From the NCBI GenBank assembly GCA_018292915.2, contig JACVVK020000384.1, positions 518,501 through 582,500 of the forward strand: DNA of 64,000 bases, in the 5' to 3' direction. Numbering within the stretch: the stretch's first letter is position 1; each line of letters starts with the position of its first letter. A program made the translations under genes and the position numbers. Source of the DNA: Batillaria attramentaria (lineage: Eukaryota > Mollusca > Gastropoda > Batillariidae). Below are positions 42,019 through 52,919 of the stretch, piece by piece. The notes beneath the pieces were generated by a model. It was given only the letters and a program-made list of their open reading frames with translations, was not told where the DNA came from and did not search any database.

Positions 42019-43572
42019 CTGCAAAATCATAATTATAATTATTATTATTACATGTATTGCCATAATGACCTTAATTCTTTGTTTTTACACGAAAAACTCG
42101 GAAAAAGTCTTGAATTTGAAGGTTTCATTTGCAGATGAGCATTTTCCATCTTCTAAACTCTCAAACAGACCAGCACAAAGAAAGTGGAGCTTGCAAGATG
42201 GAAGAGGTGCAGATAGGCGGCTACTCTGTACTTCCAGCCTCAAACAATAGCAGTATCAACAAAGTCATTGAATGCCAGACTGGCAAATCGGCAAAGGACG
42301 GTTGAAAAGTTTCAGCAGTTACGATAATTATTATTAATTAGTATTATTACTTATGCCCCTCTACCGCTATTACAGGTCATGGTTTAAAAATCCGCAATTC
42401 ACCACGCCATAGGGACGAAAGAGCTTTGCCAGTCGCTTGACATGGAATTGTTCATCTTTTGCTGCTGTTTATCTGCGATCAGTAACAATCGTAAGCCAAG
42501 TTCAAGTTCTCAAGATGGATGAATTGAAATAGACCTGCTGACTTCTCAAACTTAAGGACACAGCAAAGTAAAGCACCTCAGCCAGAGATGCCATGTGAAG
42601 CATTTCGATTGCTGACGTCAGCTTTCAAATCAAAGAAATGCAGGTACGGACGTGGTATAAATAACTGTCCCAATTCAGTGCCGACAATTATGTAAAATAC
42701 ACCACGCTCATTTGTACATTTCAACCGAAAAACTGCTTGTAAAAACTCGCAGTATTTCAGTCAAATTCAACAAAAACATCTGGTGTATTTTCTGTAATAG
42801 GGGGCACCCACGGCGGCCGAACTCGCCCAGATTCCGACTCTTTAGTTTATCCAAGGGCCAGCAGGCACCGCTGCTGGCCCATCCCATGCCATGCATTCCA
42901 GTGGGGGGTCAGCCGTGCCAGCAGAAACTAGGCCTTCTTTGTTTCTACTGAAGCAGTGCCAGAACTGGGTCATTTTAATGCCTGATTGGATACCACACAG
43001 ACGTGTTTCTGAACTTTTGTTGGATTTCAAAGTGACATGTTTTGTAAGTGCATCATTTCAGCTTTCCTTTGAACTTTGTCTTTTAACCATAATCGAACCA
43101 GTTTTCTGTTAATAACTGAAAGTATGCAGTGACTATGCAGGACGATGGAAAGTGTAAATAACCATGTTTAGAAGCTTCTTGTTCATTGTTGTATACGGCA
43201 TGTTTGGTGTCTAAATGAAGCTTGTTCAAAGCCCTATTCATCTACTGCCATGAAGAGAGTGTACCGCATGTGTGATATCGATTAAAGACCAAACAAACAG
43301 CACCCCCTTTAGTCCGGTCTCCTACTTGATCGCTGCTGGCACAGCACCTCACTGACTGGCGGCTGTGCCCTACAGCAGAAGAGTGTTACTCTTTCTGCTT
43401 ACTGCTAGCGCTTTCAGGCTGGACAGGCCAGCTGCTCCCGTTTATTTTTAGCGCGCTATCAGTGGCCGGCTCGCTTGCCGCTTGCAGGCAGAACTAAAGA
43501 GCAGCTTTTGTGCAGCCGTGCACCACCTTGTAATAAACTCTGTGTATCGTCTCTTGCATTTTTCAGTGGCTA

Positions 43573-43972
43573 TATAATAATAAGAATAATAGAATATTGT
43601 ATAGGTGCTTTACCCAATTTCTTAAACTGGCTCAAAGCGCTGCAAGCTGAACCCAACACGCACGCTCACGTGAATCACACTCATTCTCTCACACACTGGA
43701 CACGAACAAGTTACAATCACGTGGTGGGAAGGGTCAGCTCAGCAATTTTAAGTTTCCGAATCTAGAACCGCATTTATTTTCAAATTTTGTGGGCTGAACA
43801 TTTCCAAAGCAGAGGGGGAGGAAGCCGGCGTATCCGAAGTGAACCCCCGACGATCAGCCCGAACGAACAGTGTCGCGTACAAGAAGGAAAAATTCTTTGC
43901 CCTAAGTGGGACTCGAACTTACCTCTTGCATTGGTGGCGAAGTCTCTTAACCACTTGACCACCAACCACCCC
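43573..43972 (-). mobile_element. SINE-B, tRNA-derived, full copy (inverted partner)
   Basis: Minus strand: tRNA head ggtggtcaagtggttaagag with B-box gttcgagtccc, body with ctccggcttcctccccc-like and agctgagctgacccttcc blocks, and 3' end ggtaaagcacctatacaata with an ATT tail. It lies head-to-head with the copy at 44050-44459, 78 bp apart, in intron 4 of the arrestin-domain gene. 42019-43572 otherwise shows no gene. Confidence 0.87.
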
Positions 43973-44049
43973 TATACATACTGGGCAGCAGCAAAACCAG
44001 CGCGTGACTCTTGTCACCCTAACATTCACGTCATGACTAACTTCATCTC

Positions 44050-44459
44050 ATGCTTGCGGTCGGTGGTCTAGTGGTTAAGAGACTTGTCACCAATGCGAGA
44101 GGTCGGGGTTCAAGTCCCACTCGGGGCAAAGAATTTTTCCTTCTTGTATGTGGCACCGATCATTCGGGCCGATCGTCGAAGGTTCTCTCTGGATACTCCG
44201 GCTTCCTCCCCCTCTGCTTTGGAAATGTTCAGTCCACAAAATTTGAAAAATAAATGCAGTTCTAAATTCCGAAACTTAAATAGCTGAGCTGACCCTTCAT
44301 ACCACGTGATTGTATTGTGTTTACGTCCAGTGTGCAAGAGAATGTGTGTGATTCACGTGAGCATGCGTGTTGGGTTCAGTTCGCAGCGCTTTGAGCCGAT
44401 TGATGAAATTGGGTAAAGCACCTATAGATACAATACTCATTATTATTATTATTATTATT
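44050..44459 (+). mobile_element. SINE-B, tRNA-derived, full copy
   Basis: Head cggtggtctagtggttaaga with A-box and perfect B-box (ggttcaagtcc), body caaagaatttttccttcttg, catgcgtgttgggttcagtt, 3' end tgggtaaagcacctatagat and (ATT)n tail. It ends about 40 bp from the exon 4 donor of the arrestin-domain gene (gene is on the other strand). Confidence 0.9.
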
Positions 44460-44497
44460 GCCCAACAAGCTGGCGCTGACTTGTCACTGACTTATAC

Positions 44498-44680
44498 CTG
44501 TTCAATGGTGAAGTAAGTCTCGCTGATACTGGCGTTGGAGTCATTGTTCACGGTAGCGTACAAATGGACAGTCTCGCCAGGCACATAGCCACTCTTGGTC
44601 ACCCTGGCACACGCAGAGATAGACCCATATGAACAGCACACACAGCACAGTGTCTTTTCACCATGAGCCTCACTGGGATT
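44498..44680 (-). CDS. Arrestin-domain gene, coding exon 4
   Basis: 61 codons, phase 0 at both ends (acceptor ttgttttcag; donor gtataa). Encodes EKTLCCVCCSYGSISACARV, the hallmark 'KTLCC..C..G.I' of alpha-arrestins at the N/C-domain junction, then GYVPGETVHLYATVNNDSNA, matching the 'GY.PGE.I' strand. Confidence 0.92.
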
Positions 44681-45019
44681 CTGAAAACAAAACATCAGTG
44701 AGGAATTTTAGAAAACGAGGAGCAGAGGCCGACACAGAGACTCAGACTCTCCTGTGCTAGACAGCGTGGGCATAGCCAGTGATCGGAGAGGCCCATATTA
44801 CAAATTTAGCCCAACTTGACCCTGCCACAGACAGCTTGTGTCAGAAAGTTTTCCTTAAGCCAATTTAAAACTATTTCAGCTCCCCTCGGCCCCTGCCCCC
44901 CCCCCCCCCCCTTCCGCTTTTACCCCCCCCCCCCCCCAAATGGATACCCCAAAGGGTAGACAACCTTTAATTGAAAGGCCTTAACTAGACAGGCAAAAGC
45001 CCCCATGGCTCCCTTGTGA

Positions 45020-45988
45020 CAAGGGTCAAGGTCATTCACAAGTGTATGTTTGTAAAGCTCTTATCACTATCATCACGGCAAGTAAAGTGTCTCTGGCGTT
45101 CCAAGTTCCTGGCAATATTACAATTTTCCCCCCAAACAGTTTGCATGGCCTTGACCTTTGGTCAAGGTCATTAAAATGAGCTCACATCAATGTCTATTAT
45201 TATGCTAAGTTTGACGCCTCTAGTATTTGTAGTTCCTCCGAAAACGGTAATGTTAAAATTCACAACAGACAGCGTTAATGACCTTGACCTTCAGTCAAGG
45301 TCATTCAAAAAGGTTGGTCTCATTGCAGTCTATCATCATGCCCTATTTGGTGCCTCAACTGTTTGTTGTTTCAGAGAAAATGCCAAGGTTAAAGCCTCCC
45401 CAAAACAGCTTGCACGGCCTTGACCTTGACTAAAAGTCATTGAACACAGGTATGTCAGTGAAGGTGTTGCCAATGTCTATCATCATGCAAAGTTTGATAC
45501 TTCTGGTTCTTCTACATTCCGAAAAAAATGCAAATGTAAAAATTTCCAAACAGACTGCTTTAATGACCTTGACCTTGGGTCAAGGTCAATTAAAATGGTA
45601 TGTGTGCATAGGTCTTATCACTGTCTATCAGCACGCCAAGTTTGGCGCCTCTGCTGTTTGTTATTTCTGAGAAAATGCCAATGTTAAGGTTTCACAAAAA
45701 TAGCTTGTATGGCCTTGACCTTGACACAAGGCCATTGCGTACATGTATATCTGTAAAGTTCTGATCAATGTCTATCATCATGCAAAGTTTCAAACCTCTG
45801 GTCTTTGTAGATTTCGTGAAAATGCCAATGTAAAATTTTCAAACAGACAGCGTTAGTGACCTTGACCTTGAGTCAAGGTCATTCAAAATGATATGTTTTG
45901 AAAGGTCTTATGGTTGTCTATCAGCATGCCAAGTTTGGTGTCTCTGCTGTTTGTAGTTTCTGAGAAAACGACAACGTTAAAGTTTTCT

Positions 45989-46033
<45 letters not shown>

Positions 46034-46048
46034 GACAGACAGACAGAC
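45020..46048. repeat. ~145-bp tandem repeat array with TCAAGGTCA motifs
   Basis: Seven diverged units, each built on 'gaccttgacctt..gtcaaggtcatt' plus 'tctatcatcatgc.aagttt' and 'gagaaaatgccaatgttaa'. The array ends in a (CA)n(CAGA)n tract at 45990-46048. Perfect TCAAGGTCA (or its complement) occurs at 45026, 45162, 45279, 45295, 45421, 45564, 45580, 45717, 45857 and 45873. It lies in intron 3 of the arrestin-domain gene. Poly-C tracts at 44896-44937 precede it. Confidence 0.88.
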
Positions 46049-46111
46049 GACGGAGGGCTATTACATAGACTCCCATTGTTACACAAGGGAGCCAAAAAAT
46101 TATGAACTTAC

Positions 46112-46335
46112 TCTTGCTGACAATGAAAATGGGAAATCATTCAGGTCAAGTGGGCGAAACACACAATAGAAGCGCTTGACAGACTTGCTCATGGACGAAT
46201 GCGTTTGGAGTGTAGCCTGGACTGCGTAGCGTACATGTCCGTAAAAGCTGTCGAATGACGACGGGATGTCACGATCCAACTGGAATACAAAGGGAAACTC
46301 ATGGCGGCCTGGTGAAAGAGTTGTTCCCAGGGATT
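46112..46335 (-). CDS. Arrestin-domain gene, coding exon 3
   Basis: 224 nt; acceptor gtttccacag, donor gtaagt. Encodes LSPGRHEFPFVFQLDRDIPS and SSFDSFYGHVRYAVQATLQT, the signature 'G.HEFPF.F.LP..LPSSFE...G.VRY' of the arrestin N-domain, then FRPLDLNDFPFSLSAR. Confidence 0.95.
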
Positions 46336-46375
46336 CTGTGGAAACGTGATGAATAAATTTACACATTTACACATA

Positions 46376-46768
46376 AGAATAATAATAATAATAATGAGTA
46401 TTGTATAGGCGCTTTACCCAATTTCATGAAGTGGCTCAAAGCGCCGAGAACTGAACCCAACACGCACGCTCACGTGAATCACGCACATTCCCTCACACAC
46501 TGGACATAAACACATTATAATCACATGGTGCGAAGGGTCAGCTCAGCTATTTAAGTTTCGGAATTTAGAATTGCGTTTATTTTTCAAATTTGGTAGGCTG
46601 AACATTCCAAAGCAGAGGGGGAGGAAGCCGGAGTACCCGGACGGTCGGCCCGAATGAACGGTGTCACATACGAGAAGGAAAAATTCTTTGCCCCGAGTGG
46701 GACTTGAACCCCTGACCTCTCACATTGGTGACAGGTCTCTTAACCACTAGACCACCGACTGCCCCCAT
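46376..46768 (-). mobile_element. SINE-B, tRNA-derived, full copy
   Basis: Minus strand: ggcagtcggtggtctagtgg head, B-box gttcaagtccc, shared body and (ATT)n tail at 46376-46398. It lies in intron 2 of the arrestin-domain gene, about 40 bp from exon 3. 46769-48055 has no recognised gene; an ~100-bp direct duplication is visible at 47830-48000. Confidence 0.88.
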
Positions 46769-48072
46769 GACGGTAAGTATTTAAACAAAATAACTTCCAT
46801 GATGCAAAATACAGCATCTTGTGGCTGTACATTTTTACAGGCACACCAATCATGCAATGTCCACGGCTTAGAATGGTCAAGGACCAAAAGCAGGAAAAGT
46901 GTCAGGGCTAGCTAAAAGCAACAGACCTAAAGGGTCTACTGACCCACAGTTCAAAATTTTAGGGGGTCTTTGTACCTCCACTTTCAATTTTTAAAGGGTC
47001 AGAATCATTTCATTTTTTTCGGTGGCATGATTCGTCACAGAGAAAGCGAATCCGATCGGGAACAAGAGCACTGACTCTAAAATCTTTCGTCCATGGTTTC
47101 GACATCGCACTACGCCGGATGTTTCAGTGCGCAGAAGCGGAAAAAGATGGGGCACGTTCACTACACGCGAGTGGCTGTAGTAGCCGCCGATCTGCAGCAG
47201 TAGACAGTTAACGCCTGCGAGCGTTAAACAGAACCAAAAACAGAACCGAACTGAACGCGGCCAAGGCAAGGGAGAACACTCACTCGATAAAAAGCCTATA
47301 GGCGTACGCACGGTAGTGCAGAGGTAGTGCGTCAAGCTAAGCACAGATCGCTTTCATAATGCTTCAACGTACCCCCTCGAATTTTTTTTAGGACGTAAAT
47401 TTTTACTTTAGTGCGTAAATTACGCACAGACGCAGAGTTTAGGGAGCCCTGAGTGTGTAATGATAATAATAATAAATGGTATTTGTAGGCCGCATTTCTT
47501 TAGAATAAAACTCAATCATTCACCGACAATCACGCACATTTTACAAACGGTGGACACGCATACACTGGTAAAACTGACTAGCTACTGACTCAGGAAATTA
47601 CTGGAAGGCTTTAAAAAAGAGGAACGTTTTAAAAATGTGTGTGCATTCCATTCTTAACAATACCACAGTATAGTTACATTATAGAGACCTGGATACAGTC
47701 CAATGTATTACTAGTGATGTGGTATTTAGCACGTACAACAGAAAAATTTTATTCTGAAGCATTAAGTGACAACATCCTGAGCACACATTCACAGTAGACT
47801 CTTTACGCTGGGCCCGGGGCAAATCAGACTGAAATCTGTGCAAATTTGTGCATTTTGGCATAATTTTAAGTATTTCAGAGGAGGAAGCACTTTTTCTGGA
47901 AAAAAAAAATGTTTAGAATTAAACAAAGCACTGTGCAATTTGGTGCATGTTGGAATGATTTTAAGTGCCTCAGAGGAGGAAACACACTTTTTGAGGGTAG
48001 GACTAGGAGAATTTTTAGCAGAAGGTGGAAACACAACATCAAACAGCAAGCATACAAAATTACTTACGAGAC

Positions 48073-48558
48073 CGGCCCCCGTGGTGTAGTGGTTAGCACT
48101 TCGGATCATGGACCGGGAGACCCAGGTTCGAATCCCAGCCGAGGCAAGCGGGATTTTTCCTACCTAGGTCGGCTCCTACCCAGAGCGGGTGTGCTATGGG
48201 CCCGATGGGGAGGCTGTTGCCACACAGCCGAGTTTCACCCACTTCACGGGTGCGACTTTGGGGGTGCTTCCCTTAGTATGACACGTCTTATGATGTGGAT
48301 GATTACACGGCCGGCACCGCAGGTGCCGCAGTTCCCGGGCCTGGTTAATGCCGGGATATTTATGACAGGAAGCGTGGAATGCGGCCCTGTCCCGCAGTCC
48401 CAAACCACATGGACCTCTTACTATCATCCTCATCTCCATCATCATGCATAATAAAAATTGTCCCAGCTTCCGAGTCCTCCGTGGGTTCCACCCATGACCT
48501 GGGAGGAACACCACTGGAGTTGGCAAAGAGTTGGGGCAGCAAAAAAAAATATTAAAAA
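48073..48558 (+). mobile_element. SINE-C, tRNA-derived, 486 bp, with 17-bp target-site duplication
   Basis: Head ccccgtggtgtagtggttag and B-box gttcgaatccc in tRNA spacing, followed by a long GC-rich body and an A-rich tail (48541-48558). It is flanked by a perfect duplication, aaaattacttacgagac, at 48056-48072 and 48559-48575. The right copy spans the exon 2/intron 2 boundary of the arrestin-domain gene. Confidence 0.93.
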
Positions 48559-48570
48559 AAAATTACTTAC

Positions 48571-48684
48571 GAGACTGCATAACATCCACTTCTCTTTTGA
48601 AGTAACGCTCCGTCGCAAAATAGTTTTGGTTTTTGCCCCTGGAGAAGCCCACCATACTCTTCCCAGTAAATTTCAACAGCAGGC
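48571..48684 (-). CDS. Arrestin-domain gene, coding exon 2
   Basis: 114 nt; acceptor cctgtttcag, donor gtaagtaatt. Encodes GLLLKFTGKSMVGFSRGKNQ, then YFATERYFKREVDVMQS, the second segment of the arrestin N-domain ('G..L...G...V.W......Y...E.YF'). The donor lies within the target-site duplication of a SINE. Confidence 0.88.
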
Positions 48685-49764
48685 CTGAAACAGAGATGCT
48701 TGGGTAATCAGCACGTACGCAGAACATTCAGTAGCAAGAAGCTGGGCTTCATGTCCGTTGGAACTAGAGTGTGCAGGCCTTCAGAATTCAAAATTTCTGA
48801 CCTCGCATGCTCGAAATGTCAGGGGTCGCGCTGGTTTTAAAATTTTGCGTTTGCAAACGCAAGGGGTCTAGAAAAACGCGTACAGCAGGAAAACAAAATG
48901 CGTACATGGCTGAGGTAGCATTGCAATCACATCAGCGGTCACTGAAGTCAAACCCCCGCAGGCCAAAACACTTGGAATTCGGTTGCGACCCACCACCACC
49001 CACTATAAAATTTAGAAGACTTGCTTGGCGCTTAGACATCTTGGGATTCTCTAGATCTATATATTCTCTACTTCAGTTGGTCGGCATCACCACGCTGTGC
49101 AATTGATGAAGTGATCAACTGGCGCCAAACTTTCCCACCGAAAAGATCGCCAGGGCCGACTGCTATTTTTCAGCTCCAATCACCAACTGTTTTAGTTTAT
49201 GACACCACACTTTGACGCTGTACAGCCAATCCGCAATGACTGCTTTACAATTTTCCCGCGCATCACCCCACCTCCACCTTCCCCCACCACCACCCACCCT
49301 CGCCGAGCAACTGTAGGCCTAGGCCTACCCGATGACAGAAACAAAGCGAGAAGCTGATGTCAGCGAGTAAGCGACTCTGTCGACACTCATGGGCTGTCTC
49401 AAAATGCGTACGCACATGCATGGGCCTTTGTAAAATGCGTATGGCTGTTCCAAATAGCAACAAATACGCAAATTTTTGCAATAAACGCGACCCATGAATG
49501 TTGGGACTACTGCCCTAGCCCTTCTTTGTCTCCACTAAACATTTCGGGGGATTTGTGAGACTTCAGGTCTTGCCCACATGTGCACGAACTCTGTACACAT
49601 TTTGTAATTCCAAAGGCCAGTATAATAAGACTGTATTGGCCACTGTGGTGCAGAAAAGATGTCCTCCTTTGTAAGAATTGAAGTAATTAGACATTTTGAC
49701 AATGAACAGATCTGTGACCAACGTCATGCAACAGTACACATGTATACTCAAAACTTGGCGTAAG

Positions 49765-49830
49765 CAGTAGCTCAACTGGTAGCAGGTCTGACTTCAGAAG
49801 GTGCATTAAGCCTACTCTTAACTGGGCACA
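49765..49830 (+). mobile_element. Possible tRNA-like SINE head remnant
   Basis: agtagctcaactggtagcag matches the pol III A-box and D-arm of tRNA-derived SINEs, but no B-box follows. Remaining sequence 48685-51141 contains no recognised exon; TA/GT microsatellite at 50627-50684. Confidence 0.35.
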
Positions 49831-50626
49831 GGGTACGAAACACATATGCACACATAGTCACTGCGTTCAGTGTGTCTACTAACTACAAAACTGAACAAAG
49901 GCAGCTGTGCACGGTGACCTACGATCACAGATAATCAACATACGATCATGATACGATACCATCCGACAACCATGGGCATAGCGTTTGCAATGGCAAGCTG
50001 AGCTCGGTGGCAAGCCGTCTGGTATCTGTAGTACTTCTCCGTGACACCCCAAAAGCATTTGTGTTTGAATAGGTAAAAAATCACTGAGGTGTGTTCGGGC
50101 AACAAAGCAACTGAGGGTGCACTGTCCACCATGTTTGAGCGCCGTGTGACGTCGTACAGCCAATCAGAATCTTTTGTGGAACCCAGCTGGGGCTATTTGA
50201 AATATCCCACCAGCTATGATGACACCCGAAATCACAACTTTGTTATATATACAGTGATTGCGCTAGGCATTTTCCAAACCGGTGCGACGTCACAGTAAAC
50301 AAACCTACTCGCACGTGAACCGTTAGGCCAGTCACAGAAACCAGTAACTAATTTTGCCACCGAAAATCTGCCGACGAATGCAGTGATAAGTTAATTGCTA
50401 ACTGTAACTGTTACTGTGTTTGTCAATTGATTAAATGACAGGCATCATACACCCACTACTACATCTCGGCATGGCTCTCTCTCTCTCTCTCTGACTCAGA
50501 GACTTTTTTCCTCTCTCTTTTACTTTATTTTTGAAACCAGTCAAACAAAATAAGAACCAGTAGGTTCTACCGGCTACTGATTTTCAAACCAGTATTTTAC
50601 CAGTAATTACCAGTTAAATCCATACC

Positions 50627-50684
<58 letters not shown>

Positions 50685-51141
50685 ACAACACTGTGGCGCT
50701 CCACAGTGCCCAGTTAAAAGCCCGCTTTACTGCTGTTGTCATATGGTGATAGAAGCATGGGTTTGACAGTAGGCCCTGAGGCCCAGCTGTCTTAATTATG
50801 TGATAGTGAATTTTCCTGGTTCCCAGACTACCTGAAGAGTTCTCTCCACAACTTCTGGCTTTCCTCCTCCAGCAAAACTGAAACAGACCTGTAGAAGGAT
50901 GGCGTGGCACCCTGTTGATGCACTTTTCCTTCGGGAAGCAACCTGAATTTCCCAAAAGCAATGATGAAGTTGTTGTTGTTGTTGTTAATTAAAGTGGTCT
51001 ACCTCCCAAGCTTTGTCCCTTAGCACAGCAAAGTGTAGTAAATCACAAAGAACCAAAGTAATCTATACAAGAAGCTGCAGAAGTACTGCTGCATTCCACA
51101 AGTGAAGAAATGTGTATTTTACTATGTAAGATTGATATTAC

Positions 51142-51256
51142 CTGTAACAGCAAGTGGTTGAGAAAGTGTGAAGACACACGCGCCTGTGACCTTGTCTCCC
51201 GCTTTATACGTTTTGTGTGGATTTCCGAAAACTATGTCCAGATCTTCCACTGCCAT
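51142..51256 (-). CDS. Arrestin domain-containing protein (alpha-arrestin), coding exon 1
   Basis: First coding exon of a six-exon gene (51142-51256, 48571-48684, 46112-46335, 44498-44680, 41821-42018, 41104-41289; joined length 339 aa, all splice phases agree). ATG at 51256 in good context (ataccATGG); an acceptor (cgtttcag) about 40 bp upstream implies a non-coding 5' exon. Encodes MAVEDLDIVFGNPHKTYKAG then DKVTGACVFTLSQPLAVT, the first strands of an arrestin N-domain. Alpha-arrestins are cytosolic adaptors acting in receptor endocytosis, ubiquitylation and trafficking. The protein has both arrestin domains but no visible PPxY tail, so it is shorter than ARRDC2/3/4 and I give no symbol. The introns carry several SINEs. 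The gene is divergently paired with NDUFS7. Confidence 0.92.
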
Positions 51257-51295
51257 GGTATTACTATTAGGGGTTGCCACACGATCAGTGCTCTG

Positions 51296-51839
51296 AAACG
51301 AAAGCAGCATCTTAGGCATAGTCACACTATATTACGGTTCAAACGTTTTACAATAATCACGACAGTGCCAATTCTTCTTTTATTAACCACGCAGTTTTTT
51401 TTAAATTTATATATATATGCATATTATTCTCACAATGTTTTCAATAAAAACAAACCTACTCCTGCGGGAATCGAACAAGAAGTTTCGCAATCATCCTTAC
51501 CGAAGGGGTTGTTTACTCTCCGCATCTGGGTGGCCGGCTGGCCGTACGTCAAAGGTGCAATCAAAATAGTGCGGCTATGACGTTTTGTTCAACCCGCCGG
51601 GCACCCGGCTGAGAGAATCGCCGGAATCATTGTTTTGGTCGGAAAGGACTGTTTACCGCAAGTGAAGATACACGTTTCTTTTCCTTTTTCCCGATAATAC
51701 ATTATATCCTAAATCCTTTTGAAATCATTCAATCGCTAGAAACATGAAACAGTTCATTGTATATCAAGGAAAAGCTTTATTGCAAACGTCTTCACTGATG
51801 AGATGCAAAGACGCCGTATGTTAAATTTGGGGGCAGATA
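51296..51839. promoter_or_regulatory. Divergent intergenic region between the arrestin-domain gene and NDUFS7
   Basis: About 540-660 bp separate the first visible exon of the minus-strand gene from the NDUFS7 start. It contains GC-rich stretches (51519-51620, cccgccgggcacccggctga) and no TATA box near NDUFS7. Non-coding first exons of the arrestin gene must also lie here or beyond. A shared bidirectional promoter is inferred from arrangement only. Confidence 0.45.
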
Positions 51840-51914
51840 ATGGTGAAAAGACATTTGGCCCAAGTGCTGCTGCGTTTCGTTTCCGTTCCTATCAGCTTAC
51901 ACAAGTCCAAGAAC

Positions 51915-51930
51915 ATGGCGACCTCCACAG
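51915..51930 (+). CDS. NDUFS7: NDUFS7 (complex I 20-kDa subunit), coding exon 1
   Basis: Six exons (51915-51930, 52511-52643, 55386-55536, 56322-56501, 57133-57268, 57946-58043) join in phase to 237 aa. The product is the NDUFS7/PSST/NuoB subunit of mitochondrial NADH:ubiquinone oxidoreductase, which holds 4Fe-4S cluster N2, the last electron carrier before ubiquinone, in the matrix arm. All four cluster cysteines are present: the CC of [16 protein letters not shown], and GCPPT. Start chosen at aacATGG (51915; MATSTVLRL), which gives a length near the human protein (213 aa). An in-frame upstream ATG at 51840 would add 25 residues. Donor gtaatc. Confidence 0.85.
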
Positions 51931-52510
51931 GTAATCTTTTGCCCCCCTTCCCTTTTCGATGCTTGTTGTCACAGCTCTACGGCTAGTCCCTGACGAAATG
52001 GTTGGCTTTTGTTCACTAACATGCCGTCCTTGTCGTGCATAACCTTAAAAAGTGTAATATCACCCTAAGAGAATGCAGTCGATCTCTCAGCTTGACTTAT
52101 CTTGTGTGTAACAGTGTTCGTGTTTACAGTAAGCTAAGTAACTGTAAGGCAAGAAACTCTAAAAACTCTGTAACACTAACAGAGGATATATTCGTATTCA
52201 TAGCGAAGGTACTGTTCCCGTGGAATGTGCTGCAGGCATCTTAATGATTGGCACACTACGCTGAAAGCGACAGATCGACGCCACTGTTGACAGCGCAGGG
52301 TGGTTGCATAAAATAACTGATACAAGCATTGACTAGTAAAATTTAAAAATAATGTTAAACATGGATTGTTTTCAATAATACATCTTCCAAGCAGACCATG
52401 TCATAATTTGCTGTGGTTCTTGTTTTGTACTCGATATTTATTTTGCTTGCTGAATGACATTATTCGTACATGTATACATGTATGTATTTGTAATATTGTT
52501 CACACTGCAG

Positions 52511-52643
52511 TGTTGCGGCTGTCTGGATCAGTCTCTCCCTCCCTGAGTAGTGTACTCGGCCGTCAACTGGGTTCAGTAACTGTACCATCCCGTGCTGCAT
52601 TCACACATCATAAGGATAACAAGAATGAAAAACCAAACCTCAG
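52511..52643 (+). CDS. NDUFS7: NDUFS7, coding exon 2 (mitochondrial presequence)
   Basis: Acceptor cacactgcag, donor ag|gtctgt. Encodes VLRLSGSVSPSLSSVLGRQL and SRAAFTHH, Ser/Arg-rich without acidic residues, as expected of a mitochondrial targeting peptide. The end (KDNKNEKPNLR) is poorly conserved in the family. Confidence 0.82.
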
Positions 52644-52919
52644 GTCTGTCTCATTCAGGGTGGGATGGGGGTGTTTTTTGTTGTTTTTGGTTTTTGGCAG
52701 TTATGTGTTTTTCTTCTTCAGAAGTTCTTGTTCCAGGGTTGCACATTTAAGTCGGTCCCAGGACATTGACCTATAAAAATTTCAAATGTCCTATTTTTCC
52801 CACCTCAAGCGGACATTTGTCCTATTAAAATTTTTATTGCCACTAAGTGGCCAGGACACTGTGTCCTATCACTTTGCTGTTTCCAGGACACTTTGTCCTA
52901 TAGAAACTGTGGAAAATGT

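Noticed and set aside
45020..46048. CRISPR-like regular repeats
   Set aside because: Units are contiguous diverged satellite repeats in a eukaryotic intron, without unique spacers.
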